The notes: generated by a model not told the origin, from the letters alone. Numbered from the stretch's first letter, positions 28,484-38,297 are shown. The stretch is DNA of 64,000 nucleotides from Gammaproteobacteria bacterium RIFCSPHIGHO2_12_FULL_39_24 (GCA_001802455.1 MGXZ01000005.1:1-64000); one strand, 5' to 3'. Translations and numbers: made by a program.

Positions 28484-28525
28484 GTTATCCGTTATCCGTT
28501 ATCTGTTATCCGTTATCTGATAACT
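28484..28525. repeat. Heptamer array upstream of ftsW (five units)
   Basis: On the plus strand the units are TTATCCG twice, TTATCTG, TTATCCG, TTATCTG, then ATAACT. In the ftsW sense direction this is a tandem GGATAAC-type array ending six bases before the ATG. It is the longest and most regular copy in the window. It leaves little room for a normal ribosome site. Confidence 0.85.
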
Positions 28526-28531
28526 CACATT

Positions 28532-28674
28532 AGACTTCTTTCCAAACCTCGATTAATGGACAATCTCTTCGAAAAAATTTTCTCGAAATGCTCACATACT
28601 AACGTGTATGCTCCGCTTTCTCAAAAATTTTTTCTGTGACATTGTCTCATTACTCAAGGTTTGGAAAGAAGTCT
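28532..28674. repeat. 143-bp palindromic element, copy 2, overlapping the murD stop
   Basis: The outer arms (18 bases, AGACTTCTTTCCAAACCT and its complement) are perfect. Inner arms pair imperfectly, and the centre is CATAC-TAACGT-GTATG. The axis is at 28603. The core (28582-28622: CTCGAAAT, GTATGCTCCGC, TTTCTCA) resembles the cores of the rnpB and 15-kb elements. The right arm encodes the last residues and the stop codon of murD. Confidence 0.8.
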
Positions 28675-30005
28675 ATTAATCTTTCAACTGCATTCACAAA
28701 ATCTCTACCCCGTTCAGCGTAATTTTCATATTGATCCAGGCTCGCACACGCTGGCGCCAACAAAACCACATCGCCCCGCTTCGCAATTTTTTGTGCTTCA
28801 GTCACCGCTTCACGCAAACACGTCACGCGAGTGACAACAGCGCAACCGTGCAACGCATTTTCTAATAAATCTGCATCTTTTCCATATAAAAATACATGTG
28901 ATACATACTGTCTAATGGGATTTTGCAGCGGTGTTAATGAAACGCCTTTGCTATCACCGCCAGCGAGTAAGATTAAATTTCCGCAAAGTGATTGTCCCAT
29001 GCTTTCAATGGCTGCAATGGCCGCACCCACATTCGTCGCTTTTGAATCATTATACCACGCCACCTCATTTATTTTTTTCACCAACTGGCAGCGATGCTCC
29101 AAGCCCGAAAAAGATCGTAATACTTCCAACATTTTTTCCATTGGTAATTTTAAAATAGAGCCCATTGCTAATGCTGCTAAAAAATTTTGATTATTATGTC
29201 GTTGCTGCAATAATAAATCCGTAACCGAAATTACTTTTTTATCACCTCGCACTAAAAAACCATCGCACAAACCCCACTGATTTTGATGTGGTTTTTGTAG
29301 TGTAAACTCAAGAGGTAAATTTTTAAATTGCAGACTATTCCAAATCTCCGGCTCATCCGCATTCACAACAGCATGCTCACAATTCAAATAAATTTTTTGT
29401 TTTGATTGTCGATAATCATCCACGGTCGCATAACGATCCATGTGATCTGGACTCACGTTAATCACCACAGCGACCGTTGCTGTAAGCGAGTGGGTTGTGT
29501 CTAATTGAAAACTCGATAACTCGACAACATAAAAATCAGGCACTGGCTGCATCAACGCATCTAACACAGGCAAACCAATGTTGCCGCACACAATGGCTTT
29601 TTTTCCAGCATTTTTAATCAATTCACCCATCAACACAGTCAATGTCGATTTTCCATTCGAACCTGTGATCGCCACAATCGGTGCGGTTGCATCACGTGCA
29701 AATATTTCCACATCCCCCATCACCGGAATTTTATTGTCGATACATTTTTTTATGCAAGGTGCTTCAAGAGAAACACCGGGGCTCACCACCACAGCACTCG
29801 CCTGTAAAAATAAGTCCTCTTGAAATTTTCCCAAAACAATTTTTATCGTTGGAAATGCTTTTTTACAGTCAGATAATTGGGGGGGATGATCACGTGAATC
29901 CACAACCACCACAGGAATATTTTTCGACATCAAATAACGTACGCATGAAAAACCGGTAGCACCCAACCCCACAACCAGATGAATATTATTTTGATTTGGC
30001 TGCAT
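28650..30005 (-). CDS. murD: UDP-N-acetylmuramoyl-L-alanine--D-glutamate ligase MurD
   Basis: Adds D-glutamate to the growing stem peptide. Nucleotide-binding GLGATGFSCVRYL is N-terminal. ATP-binding AITGSNGKSTLT, the HMDRY motif and the C-terminal domain (GLEHRCQLV, YNDSKATNVGA, LLAPACASLDQYENY) follow. There are 451 residues. The last few residues (I-D-F-F-P-N-L-E) and the stop codon come from the right arm of a palindromic element, so the native C-terminus has been replaced. This end lies outside the active site and is variable in the family, so activity is probably kept. It follows mraY with one base between. Confidence 0.95.
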   Translation of the reverse strand: MQPNQNNIHLVVGLGATGFSCVRYLMSKNIPVVVVDSRDHPPQLSDCKKAFPTIKIVLGKFQEDLFLQASAVVVSPGVSLEAPCIKKCIDNKIPVMGDVEIFARDATAPIVAITGSNGKSTLTVLMGELIKNAGKKAIVCGNIGLPVLDALMQPVPDFYVVELSSFQLDTTHSLTATVAVVINVSPDHMDRYATVDDYRQSKQKIYLNCEHAVVNADEPEIWNSLQFKNLPLEFTLQKPHQNQWGLCDGFLVRGDKKVISVTDLLLQQRHNNQNFLAALAMGSILKLPMEKMLEVLRSFSGLEHRCQLVKKINEVAWYNDSKATNVGAAIAAIESMGQSLCGNLILLAGGDSKGVSLTPLQNPIRQYVSHVFLYGKDADLLENALHGCAVVTRVTCLREAVTEAQKIAKRGDVVLLAPACASLDQYENYAERGRDFVNAVERLIDFFPNLE

Positions 30006-30006
30006 A

Positions 30007-31089
30007 TTATCGTAATTTCAAACTGGCTAATCCCAATAACACTAAAATAACCGTGATAATCCAAAATCGCACAATAACTTTCGGTTCTGCCCAACCTGAT
30101 AATTCAAAATGATGATGCAACGGTGCCATTTTAAAAACACGTTTGCCACGCAGCTTAAAACTGGCGACTTGCAAAATAACAGAGAGTGTTTCAGCAACAA
30201 AAATGCCACCCATTAAAAATAGAATGAATTCTTGTCGCACCATCACCGCAACAATTCCCAACGCACCGCCAATGCTCAGTGAACCCACATCACCCATAAA
30301 TAATTGCGCGGGATAGCTATTGTACCACAGGAACCCAAGACCAGCGCCTGCTAATGCCCCACAAAAAACCACTAATTCAGAAGCAAAAGGCAAATAGGGT
30401 AATGCGAGATAATGCGCAAAATTAATATTACTGGTCACATAAGCAAACACACCCAATCCTAAAACCACTAAAATAGAAGGCATGATTGCCAAACCATCTA
30501 ATCCATCTGTCAAATTAATCGCATTGCTCGTTCCCACAATGACAAAATAGGAAATAACAAAATAAAATAATCCCAGGTGAATAATACTATTTTTACAAAA
30601 TGGAATAACCAGTTGTGTTTCATTTTCGCTTTGCGCGGTGAAATATAAAAAACTGATGGCAGTAAATGCGATGAGTGATTGAAACAATAATTTTTTTCGC
30701 GCTGATAATCCTTTCGTATTTTTTTTCGTAATTTTACGATAGTCATCAACACAACCAATGATACCAAAACCCATCGTGACAAATAACGCAATCCAAATAT
30801 AAACGTTGCTGAGATCAGCCCATAACAACACACTCACGCTCAACGCAATTAAAATCAAACTGCCGCCCATTGTTGGTGTACCTGTTTTTTTTAAATGTTG
30901 TTGCGGACCATCGGTACGAATAATCTGTCCAAATTGCAATGCAATCAAACGACGAATGAGTATCGGGCAAAGAAACAAAACCATTAACAATGCCGTTAAC
31001 GCGCTCACGATTGTGCGAAAAGTAAGATACTGAAATACACGAAAAAAATGAAAGTAATTTTCGAGATAATGCGCCAGCCACAGTAACAT
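30007..31089 (-). CDS. mraY: Phospho-N-acetylmuramoyl-pentapeptide transferase MraY
   Basis: Polytopic enzyme that transfers phospho-MurNAc-pentapeptide to undecaprenyl phosphate, forming lipid I. Conserved signatures are TPTMGG near the start, the Asp pair in [21 protein letters not shown], the [12 protein letters not shown] loop and the C-terminal [12 protein letters not shown]. The length of 360 residues equals that of E. coli MraY. It is in order between murF and murD. Confidence 0.98.
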   Translation of the reverse strand: MLLWLAHYLENYFHFFRVFQYLTFRTIVSALTALLMVLFLCPILIRRLIALQFGQIIRTDGPQQHLKKTGTPTMGGSLILIALSVSVLLWADLSNVYIWIALFVTMGFGIIGCVDDYRKITKKNTKGLSARKKLLFQSLIAFTAISFLYFTAQSENETQLVIPFCKNSIIHLGLFYFVISYFVIVGTSNAINLTDGLDGLAIMPSILVVLGLGVFAYVTSNINFAHYLALPYLPFASELVVFCGALAGAGLGFLWYNSYPAQLFMGDVGSLSIGGALGIVAVMVRQEFILFLMGGIFVAETLSVILQVASFKLRGKRVFKMAPLHHHFELSGWAEPKVIVRFWIITVILVLLGLASLKLR

Positions 31090-31099
31090 GATGATATCC

Positions 31100-33922
31100 T
31101 TAATTCACACTCACACCTTCAACCACTTTCTCCATTCTCATACTACGCGAACCTTTAATCAGCACGGCAGTATTTAACGTTAATGTTTTTTTCAACGCAT
31201 CAATCAGCTGTTGATAATCATCGAAATGCTGCGCGTTTTTTCCAAATTTTTCTGCCGTATAAAAACTATTGTTACCATAACAAAATAATTGTTTCACACC
31301 CGCCATTTTTGCAAATACGCCCATTTCTTCATGCGCTGTTTTTGCCATATCGCCCAACTCAGCCATATCACCTAACACCAAAATAGGATGATCGGATTTT
31401 TTGATGAGCACTTGAATCGCTGCCCTAACAGAAGCAGGATTGGCATTATAACTATCATCAATAATTAACGCACCGGCAAAACCCATTTTTTCTATTAATC
31501 GACCCTGTTCTGGTACCACTGTTTCTAATCCTTTTTTAATCTCCTCTATCGATGCACCCATAGAAAATGCCATTGCAGCAGCGGCTAATGCATTCGTAAT
31601 ATTGTGTTCGCCCAACAATGGCAATGCAATCGATGCACTTTTATTCGGTAAAACCAAGGTAAAAGTGGCACATCCATTTTTTTCAAGACCAATATCTTTT
31701 GCCACCACATCCGCTGGACGTTCTGTTGAAAACATAATGACTTGTCGATGATCAGCAATCTCATTCCATAAATCACAATAACGATCGTCCGCATTAATGA
31801 CGGCAACACCATCATCTGATAATCCATCAAAAATAGCGCCTTTTTCACGCGCGATCGCATCGACATCACCAAAATGTTCAACGTGGACTGGTGCCACCAT
31901 GGTGATGGTTGCTACTGTTGGTTTTGCAATTGAAGTTAACTGCGCAATTTCACCCGGATGATTGGTACCTATTTCTAGTACTGCGAAATCTTGCGATGAA
32001 TTCAACTGTAATAATGTCAGCGGTAACCCAATATCATTGTTAAAACTTTTTTTACTCGCCAACACTTGACCTTTTTGTTTTAAAATATTTTCAAGTAATG
32101 CACGCGTTGTTGTTTTTCCACAACTGCCCGTAATAGCAGCAATCGGAATGGTTGCATTTTTACGATAAAAACGGGCTAGATCAATTAATGCCTGTCGCGT
32201 GTTATTCACTGTAATGATCGGTGTTTTTGAATTGACATCACGATCAACAATAATGACTGCTGCATTTTTCTTCTCAACATCCGCAATAAAATCATGTCCG
32301 TCAAAAAATTCACCTTGGATTGCAAAAAAACAATCACCTTTTTGCACAGTGCGACTATCAATCGACACGGCCCGGAACACGCCATCATCACCAATGAGCG
32401 TGCCGTTGAGAATATGAGCAAGCAGTGTGAGTTTCATGATTTGCGCCAAAACACACTCTACGTCACTATGATGCATCACTTGATTTCCGATAATCTGTTC
32501 TGTTTCATGCCCTTTTCCTGCAATTAAAACCCAATCATTTTTTTGCGCTAGATGAATCGCTTTTTCAATTGCCTTGACACGATCTAATTCTATTTCACAT
32601 TTATTTTTATTTTTTACCCCACTGAGAATGTCTTGTGCAATTTGAGTGGGATCTTCACTGCGAGCATTGTCACTGGTAATAATAATATGATCCGCAATAT
32701 TATCGGCAATCAATCCCATTGTCGGACGTTTCGTTTTATCACGATCCCCCCCACATCCAAACACACACCATAATTTTCCAGTGCAGTGCGAACGAATACT
32801 GCATAATGTTTTTTCTAATGCATCGGGCGTATGTGCATAATCAACTACAGTGTGTACAGAATTTTTTGCTTGAAATAATTGCATGCGACCATTGACTGTT
32901 TTTAATTGTGATAAAGATTGTATTATTTTATTGAAGGGCATTTTTAAAATGCCCAACACGCCTATGGTTGCCAGCGCATTACTAATATTAAATTCGCCAA
33001 TCAAGGGTAAATGAAGCTCACCATCTCCCCACGGCGTTTTGATATTTATATCAAAACCATATTGAGTCGGCGTGCATTTTAATACTGAAATATCGGCATG
33101 GTTATCATGCAACGCATAAGTGATCACATTGACGCCCGCACTGCCGCTTGGCTTCTGAAGTGCTTCAACAAAATATTTTCCTGCATCGTCGTCGATATTA
33201 ATAACCGCGTTTTGCAAATTGGGTTTTTGAAATAATAATGCTTTCGTATCACGATAATTTTCCATTGTGTGATGATAATCTAGGTGATCTTGCGTGAGAT
33301 TCGTAAAAACGGCTGTGTGAAATAACACATCATTCACGCGCTGTTGCGCAAGCGCATGTGAAGAAACTTCCATTGCAATTGTTTTTGCGCCCTGCAAAAG
33401 CAACTCAGCAAAAATTTTTTGCAATTGCAAACCATCAGGTGTTGTGTTTGTCAATTTCTTTAACTGTGGAAAAAATCCGTAACCCAATGTGCCAATCATT
33501 CCACAAGATACGCTCATTGCTTGCGCAATAAAATGTGTCACACTTGTTTTGCCATTGGTGCCTGTGACACCAATCACAGAAATTTGTTGACTTGGAAAAT
33601 CATAAAAACGCGCCGCAATTTCAGATTGTTTTATTTTTAAATGAGTTACTGCAATGCAAGGAATACTGGTCTGAGGCAAAACAAAATCATCGCTGGGTTC
33701 ATATGCAATTGCAACAGCGCCTTTCGTAATTGCGTCTACAATATATTTTCGTCCATCTGCTCTTTCGCCTGGATAAGCAAGAAATAACGTATTTTTTACA
33801 ACATCACGACTATTGTTGGTGACATAAGCAATTTCAATTGCTGGAATTGTTAATGACTGCTCAGCCAAATTTTCAAGTAGAAATGAAGAAGATTTTTGAT
33901 GCACACTCACGCTCACACTCAA
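31100..33922 (-). CDS. murE/murF: MurE-MurF fusion: bifunctional cell-wall ligase
   Basis: One 940-residue frame contains two complete Mur ligases. Residues 1-495 are MurE (adds meso-diaminopimelate): [20 protein letters not shown] and the DAP-recognition motif SDNARSEDP, which has Ala where most enzymes have Pro but keeps the Arg. Residues 496-940 are MurF (adds D-Ala-D-Ala), starting [12 protein letters not shown], with [14 protein letters not shown] and [10 protein letters not shown]. There is essentially no linker. The TTG start overlaps the ftsI stop and leads into M-S-V-S-V-S-V, encoded by the GTGAGN microsatellite; nearby GTG codons could also serve. The MurF end (V-S-V-N) is in the same repeat. 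MurE-MurF fusions are known, for instance in Bordetella. Separate initiation at Met496 remains possible. Confidence 0.93.
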   Translation of the reverse strand: MSVSVSVHQKSSSFLLENLAEQSLTIPAIEIAYVTNNSRDVVKNTLFLAYPGERADGRKYIVDAITKGAVAIAYEPSDDFVLPQTSIPCIAVTHLKIKQSEIAARFYDFPSQQISVIGVTGTNGKTSVTHFIAQAMSVSCGMIGTLGYGFFPQLKKLTNTTPDGLQLQKIFAELLLQGAKTIAMEVSSHALAQQRVNDVLFHTAVFTNLTQDHLDYHHTMENYRDTKALLFQKPNLQNAVINIDDDAGKYFVEALQKPSGSAGVNVITYALHDNHADISVLKCTPTQYGFDINIKTPWGDGELHLPLIGEFNISNALATIGVLGILKMPFNKIIQSLSQLKTVNGRMQLFQAKNSVHTVVDYAHTPDALEKTLCSIRSHCTGKLWCVFGCGGDRDKTKRPTMGLIADNIADHIIITSDNARSEDPTQIAQDILSGVKNKNKCEIELDRVKAIEKAIHLAQKNDWVLIAGKGHETEQIIGNQVMHHSDVECVLAQIMKLTLLAHILNGTLIGDDGVFRAVSIDSRTVQKGDCFFAIQGEFFDGHDFIADVEKKNAAVIIVDRDVNSKTPIITVNNTRQALIDLARFYRKNATIPIAAITGSCGKTTTRALLENILKQKGQVLASKKSFNNDIGLPLTLLQLNSSQDFAVLEIGTNHPGEIAQLTSIAKPTVATITMVAPVHVEHFGDVDAIAREKGAIFDGLSDDGVAVINADDRYCDLWNEIADHRQVIMFSTERPADVVAKDIGLEKNGCATFTLVLPNKSASIALPLLGEHNITNALAAAAMAFSMGASIEEIKKGLETVVPEQGRLIEKMGFAGALIIDDSYNANPASVRAAIQVLIKKSDHPILVLGDMAELGDMAKTAHEEMGVFAKMAGVKQLFCYGNNSFYTAEKFGKNAQHFDDYQQLIDALKKTLTLNTAVLIKGSRSMRMEKVVEGVSVN

Positions 33923-35598
33923 ATATTATCCGGCTGTACATTCAAAATCCGTAACGCTGCTGCCATCACTTTGGCAAATACGGGTGCCGCCGTTTGTCCG
34001 CCAAAATGTAAATTTTTTGCATTATTCGGATCACGAATAATGACTGCGATGACCAATTGCGGATCACTAGCAGGCGCCATTCCCACAAAATCACCGATAT
34101 ATTTTTTCTTATCGTAACCTTGCGCGTTAGCAATATACGCCGTACCTGTTTTTCCCGCAATCCAATATCCCGGCACGCGCGCTAATTTTCCAGTCGCCCC
34201 CGGATTTTTTCCATAAACAACCGACTCCAGCATGGTTACCACTTCATTCGCCACTTTTTTTGGGATCACTTGTTTTCCTGCCGACGCAGAATCTAATTTT
34301 AAAAACGTCACCGGACGAGAAACACCGCCGCTTGCTAAAATAGAGTACGCATGCGCTAATTGCAATGCGCTCACCGCAATACCATAACCATATGCCAATG
34401 TTGCAATATCACTTTTATACCACAAATCATGGGAAACCAAGCGACCGCCCGATTCACCTGGAAATCCACTGTCCGTGCGTTGACCAAATCCCATTCGTCG
34501 CAATAAATCGTAAAATTTTTGCGGTGGCAGAGATAATAAAATTTTTGCAGCGCCCACATTACTCGATACTTCTAAAATTCTGCGTAAATCGATGACACCA
34601 TTATCAACAAAATCATCGCGAATCTCATAACCACCAATGCGCATATAACCAGGATGAGTATCGATCAATGATTGTAAATTATATTGTCCGCTTTCTAATG
34701 CCATCGCGATGGTGAATGGTTTCATCGTTGAGCCAGGCTCAAATGAATCAGTCACCGCACGATTACGAAAATCACCGTGTTGTTCGAACATGCGATTGTT
34801 AGGATTATACGAAGGCTGATTTGCCATCGCTAAAATTTCGCCTGTTTTTACGTTCAAAACAACGATCGACCCTGATTTTGCATTTAATTGTTGCACCTGT
34901 TCTTTCAATGCGCGATACGCAATGTATTGGATGCGATGATCAATACTCAACACCAAATCACGACCTTCTTGTGGTTTTTTTAATAAGGCGACATTGGCAA
35001 TCACATGCCCCAAGCGATCTTTCAATACTTCTTCTTTTCCAGGCACACCACTCAACCAATTGTTGTACGCCAATTCCAATCCTTCTTGACCTCGATCATC
35101 TACATTCGTAATGCCCAACACGTGCGCTGCGACTTCACCTTCAGGATAAAAACGCTGATAATCCATTTGAAAATGTAAACCGGGAATAGATAATGATTTT
35201 AATTTAGCAACCACGTCTGGCGGATTCTGTCGTTTCAAATAAACAAATTCTTTTCCTTTGATGTCACGCGAACGGATAAATGAAATCGATAATTGTAAAT
35301 TTTTCGATAACGCGTGCAGTTGTTCATGCGTTGCTTGAAAATAGCGTGGATTAATCCACGCTGAATAAACGGGCGTGCTCATCGCAAGCACTGTGCCTAA
35401 TCGATCGGTAATCACACCACGATGCGCTGGCAACACTTCCATACGCACAATGCGCGCATCGCTTTGTTGCAATAAAAAAGCGCGATTTACAAAATTTAAA
35501 TCAACCAAACGCCACAATAATCCAAATAACGCGAAAATTAACAACCAAAAAATGAGAGACGCTCTCCAGTAATATCTTTTGCTCACACTATCTCTCAA
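33919..35598 (-). CDS. ftsI: Septal peptidoglycan transpeptidase FtsI (PBP3)
   Basis: Class B penicillin-binding protein that cross-links septal wall together with FtsW. It has one N-terminal membrane segment (LIFWLLIFALFGLLW) and a pedestal domain with R-G-x-I-x-D-R (HRGVITDRLGT). The transpeptidase motifs are STMK (about residue 290), SSN (about 345) and KTGT (about 480). There are 559 residues. The ATG at 35598 overlaps the ftsL stop by 11 bases; a GTG at 35586 is an alternative. The stop overlaps the murE-murF start. Confidence 0.96.
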   Translation of the reverse strand: MRDSVSKRYYWRASLIFWLLIFALFGLLWRLVDLNFVNRAFLLQQSDARIVRMEVLPAHRGVITDRLGTVLAMSTPVYSAWINPRYFQATHEQLHALSKNLQLSISFIRSRDIKGKEFVYLKRQNPPDVVAKLKSLSIPGLHFQMDYQRFYPEGEVAAHVLGITNVDDRGQEGLELAYNNWLSGVPGKEEVLKDRLGHVIANVALLKKPQEGRDLVLSIDHRIQYIAYRALKEQVQQLNAKSGSIVVLNVKTGEILAMANQPSYNPNNRMFEQHGDFRNRAVTDSFEPGSTMKPFTIAMALESGQYNLQSLIDTHPGYMRIGGYEIRDDFVDNGVIDLRRILEVSSNVGAAKILLSLPPQKFYDLLRRMGFGQRTDSGFPGESGGRLVSHDLWYKSDIATLAYGYGIAVSALQLAHAYSILASGGVSRPVTFLKLDSASAGKQVIPKKVANEVVTMLESVVYGKNPGATGKLARVPGYWIAGKTGTAYIANAQGYDKKKYIGDFVGMAPASDPQLVIAVIIRDPNNAKNLHFGGQTAAPVFAKVMAAALRILNVQPDNI

Positions 35599-35920
35599 TC
35601 ATCACCACATTTTTCATCGACGGTGATTCCATTCCCAGTTGTACGCTCGCAATTTCTTGAATACGCGACTGTGTTGACCAAGCGCCTTTTTCCAATAGCA
35701 ATTTACTGGTTTCAATTTCATCGTGTTGCTGCACTTGCTGCAATTGCTGGTATTGAATAAACAAACGACGTGACAAATCTTTTAAGTAAATCACAGAAAA
35801 TGCCGAGAAAAGCAATACAATAATTAACGCACCCATTGCCATCTGATGTTTTAATGGTATGGTTTCTGTTGTTTCGCGGCGGCGGATCATCCAGCCAAAG
35901 CCATGGATTGCTCGTGTCAT
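35588..35920 (-). CDS. ftsL: Cell division protein FtsL
   Basis: Small bitopic membrane protein that forms a complex with FtsB and FtsQ and activates FtsWI. The 110 residues have a short basic cytoplasmic tail, one membrane segment (GALIIVLLFSAFSVIYL) and a periplasmic leucine-zipper-like coiled coil (YQQLQQVQQHDEIETSKLLLE). Sequence conservation in this family is low, so the call leans on topology and position. The start overlaps the rsmH stop in ATGA. Confidence 0.9.
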   Translation of the reverse strand: MTRAIHGFGWMIRRRETTETIPLKHQMAMGALIIVLLFSAFSVIYLKDLSRRLFIQYQQLQQVQQHDEIETSKLLLEKGAWSTQSRIQEIASVQLGMESPSMKNVVMIER

Positions 35921-36867
35921 ATTTTACTCCCACCCACTTTTTCAGCAACCCGCAATCTCGCACTGCGCGCACGCGGGTTACGTTTAATTTCTGCATCTGA
36001 CGGTTCAATCGATTTTCCGATTTTACGCAAACGCGCTTTTTGCAGTTGTTTTAATTGCATATCCGTCATCGGAACTTGCGATGGAAATAAATCCCGACTC
36101 GATTCACGCTGAATAAATTGTTTTACAATCCTATCTTCCAGCGAATGAAAACTAATCACGCACATCCGACCACCAACAGATAATGCATTCACAATCTGCG
36201 GCAAACATGTTTGCAATGCGGTCAATTCACGATTAATAAAAATGCGAATTGCTTGAAACGTCCGCGTTGCAGGATGTTTATTTTTTTCTTTCTTCGGGCT
36301 TGCTTTTTCAATGATGCCTGCTAATTGCGTGGTTGTTGTGATTCGCTCTGTTTCACGAGCACGCACAATCGCGCCAGCAATACGACGTGAAAAACGTTCT
36401 TCGCCATATTGATACAGCACATCAGCTATTTCCTGCGCATCGGCTTGATTAATCCAAGTCATCGCGTCGAGCCCTTCCGACGTATTCATCCGCATATCCA
36501 GCGGACCTTCGCGCAAAAAACTAAACCCGCGTTGCGGGTCATCTAACTGTGGAGAAGAAACACCTAAATCGAGCAGCACGCCATTCACTTTGCCAAGCCA
36601 GCCACGTTTTGAGATCAGCTCTTCCAGATGTGAAAATGAAGACTGCTCAATCTCAAAACGTGTATCAGAAAAAAAAGGCTCCGATTTTGCAACTGAGATC
36701 GCTTCTGGATCTAAATCAATTGCCATCAACCGACCGTTCGGTCCTAATCTTTCCAATATGGCCTGACTATGCCCCCCTCGACCAAATGTGGCATCGATGT
36801 AGATGCCCTCTTCCTTGATTGCCAGTTCTGCAATCGCTTCCCCTAGTAAAACCGATTCATGTTTCAT
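35917..36867 (-). CDS. rsmH: 16S rRNA (cytosine1402-N4)-methyltransferase RsmH
   Basis: SAM-dependent enzyme that methylates the ribosomal P site; formerly MraW. The N-terminus MKHESVLLGEAI, the SAM motif DATFGRGGHSQAIL, GVLLDLGVSSPQLD and RGFSFLREGPLDMRM are all typical, as is the C-terminal FHSLEDRIVKQF. There are 316 residues. Together with RsmI, also in this window, it makes the m4Cm modification at C1402. It follows mraZ, and a heptamer array sits just before its ATG. Confidence 0.97.
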   Translation of the reverse strand: MKHESVLLGEAIAELAIKEEGIYIDATFGRGGHSQAILERLGPNGRLMAIDLDPEAISVAKSEPFFSDTRFEIEQSSFSHLEELISKRGWLGKVNGVLLDLGVSSPQLDDPQRGFSFLREGPLDMRMNTSEGLDAMTWINQADAQEIADVLYQYGEERFSRRIAGAIVRARETERITTTTQLAGIIEKASPKKEKNKHPATRTFQAIRIFINRELTALQTCLPQIVNALSVGGRMCVISFHSLEDRIVKQFIQRESSRDLFPSQVPMTDMQLKQLQKARLRKIGKSIEPSDAEIKRNPRARSARLRVAEKVGGSKI

Positions 36868-36872
36868 TTAAA

Positions 36873-36922
36873 GTTATCTGTTATTCAGTTATCAGTTATC
36901 TGGTTCTGGTATCTGATAACTG
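36873..36922. repeat. Heptamer array upstream of rsmH
   Basis: Degenerate plus-strand units TTATCTG, TTATTCAG, TTATCAG, TTATCTG, then GTATCTG-ATAACTG fill almost the whole gap between mraZ and rsmH. In the sense direction the array reads as repeated GATAACNG ending about six bases before the rsmH ATG. Confidence 0.75.
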
Positions 36923-36924
36923 TT

Positions 36925-37383
36925 TTACAACGTCAACATCGCCAACTCCATTGGCACGCTGTGATTTTCGCCAGCACTTTCCGCTAACCACGTTAGACGA
37001 GCATCTTCCCATGCTGACTCATTCCAAATTTCAATCTTTTTGCCTTGCCCTACTAAAATCACGGATTTATCCAAATCAGCATAATCACGCAGTAAAGTGG
37101 GCAAAAGAATGCGACCTTGTCGATCCAGCTCCAATTCAGTCGCATGTCCCATCAACAACCGCTGAATACGTCTCGCTGCCGGCTGAAAACTCGGCAACGC
37201 TTCTAATTTTTCTTCAATAACTTGCCATTGCGGAAAAGGATACAACAGTAAACAACGTTGCTCAGTATCAATGGTAACGACAAGAGAACCGCTCGCTTCT
37301 TCAACCATAAGCGTGCGATAGTTGGCCGGAATGGTAATCCGTCCTTTGGAATCGATCTGCCCTGCCGACAATCCTCGAAACAT
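36925..37383 (-). CDS. mraZ: Transcriptional regulator MraZ
   Basis: DNA-binding protein of the AbrB/MazE-like fold that represses the division cluster it heads. Two copies of the MraZ domain are visible, each with the D-x-K-G-R pattern: IDSKGRITIPANYR near residue 10 and LDRQGRILLPTLLRDY near residue 90. There are 152 residues. Three direct repeats matching its operator lie upstream. It is the first gene of the minus-strand mra/fts/mur cluster. Confidence 0.96.
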   Translation of the reverse strand: MFRGLSAGQIDSKGRITIPANYRTLMVEEASGSLVVTIDTEQRCLLLYPFPQWQVIEEKLEALPSFQPAARRIQRLLMGHATELELDRQGRILLPTLLRDYADLDKSVILVGQGKKIEIWNESAWEDARLTWLAESAGENHSVPMELAMLTL

Positions 37384-37418
37384 CCGTTTAGCCCTTCCGT
37401 ATCAGATAATCTATTTAT

Positions 37419-37443
37419 CCCACAATTCCCCACATCATACCAC
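37419..37443 (-). promoter_or_regulatory. MraZ operator: three 10-bp-spaced direct repeats over a -10 element
   Basis: In the mraZ sense direction the sequence reads GTGGT-ATGAT-GTGGG-GAATT-GTGGG: three GTGG(G/T) boxes with exact 10-base period, as in known MraZ-binding sites. A -10-like TATGAT overlaps the first interval, so bound MraZ would block transcription. The site is 36 bases before the mraZ start. Confidence 0.75.
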
Positions 37444-37543
37444 TTTTTTTTACAAAGTGTACAGTTTTTGATCAAAACACCCACTCCCACTCCCATCCTC
37501 ACTTCTGATATCATCTCAGCATCAAACAAACCGGGAGTTGACA

Positions 37544-38026
37544 ATGCCCACTTTCGACATCGTTTCCGAATTAAATGAACATGAATTAACAAATGCAATT
37601 GATCAAGCCAATCGCGAAGTCTCAACTCGTTTTGATTTTAAAGGCACCAACAGTAAATATGTTTTTGAGAAAGAAATAATTAAAGTAATAACGGAAAGTG
37701 ATTTTCAATTAAAACAAATGCGTGACGTATTAAATACTAAATTAACTAAGCGCGGAATTGACTTGCGTCACTTGGATCCAAAAGAACCTGTTATTCAGCT
37801 GAAATCAGCGATTCAGGAAATTAAAATGAAAAAAGGTATTGAACAAGAAATTGCAAAAAAAATCGTGAAATTTATTAAAGACAGCAAACTAAAAGTGCAA
37901 GGTGCGATTCAAGGTGAACAAGTGCGCGTGACGGGGAAAAAACGTGATGATTTGCAAGAAGCGATTGCTTTGTTACGCGCGCAAAATTTTGGATTGCCGA
38001 TTCAGTTTACGAATTTTAGGGATTAA
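37544..38026 (+). CDS. yajQ: YajQ-family nucleotide-binding protein
   Basis: Small cytoplasmic protein of the UPF0234 family with two ferredoxin-like domains. Members bind nucleotides, in some species cyclic-di-GMP, and affect virulence gene expression. The start MPTFDIVSELNEHELTNAID, the STRFDFKG motif and the end NFGLPIQFTNFRD are diagnostic. The ATG at 37544 is supported by GGGAG upstream and gives 160 residues, the usual size. It diverges from mraZ across about 160 bp and is probably monocistronic. Confidence 0.95.
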   Translation: MPTFDIVSELNEHELTNAIDQANREVSTRFDFKGTNSKYVFEKEIIKVITESDFQLKQMRDVLNTKLTKRGIDLRHLDPKEPVIQLKSAIQEIKMKKGIEQEIAKKIVKFIKDSKLKVQGAIQGEQVRVTGKKRDDLQEAIALLRAQNFGLPIQFTNFRD

Positions 38027-38088
38027 TATTCTCTTAAGATAGGCGTGATAATGTAGTGAGATAGGCGATATTTTAGGTGGAGTTTTAT

Positions 38089-38292
38089 ATGGCTGATCCA
38101 AAAGCACTTGCGAATGTTGCTTCGTTTTTTCGGGCAGCAACACTAGAACAACAATTAGCTGTTGAAACAGCGCAAGAAAATTTTGAACGAACAACAAGCG
38201 CTAGACTCTTAACAAGAACTGGTATGTTTAGAGCATCGCCACAACCTCAATTTGCAGCACCCGCACTTTCTGTTGTGCCAAAAACACCGTAA
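38089..38292 (+). CDS. Small hypothetical protein
   Basis: A 67-residue frame (starting MADPKALANVASFFRAA) with a strong ribosome site, AGGTGGAG, seven bases before the ATG. A GTG at 38077 would overlap that site. It has one helical half and a Pro-rich C-terminal tail (ASPQPQFAAPALSVVPKTP). No family is recognised. It converges with tdh, only five bases away. The good ribosome site makes it likely real, but the size keeps confidence moderate. Confidence 0.5.
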   Translation: MADPKALANVASFFRAATLEQQLAVETAQENFERTTSARLLTRTGMFRASPQPQFAAPALSVVPKTP

Positions 38293-38297
38293 TTAAT

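Noticed and set aside
28484-28525. CRISPR array
   Set aside because: The unit is seven bases, tandem and without spacers. No CRISPR array or cas gene is seen anywhere in the window.
28532-28674. Rho-independent terminator between murD and ftsW
   Set aside because: The structure is a 143-bp palindrome with related copies elsewhere and no T-run after a short GC stem. Termination here would also cut an essential operon.
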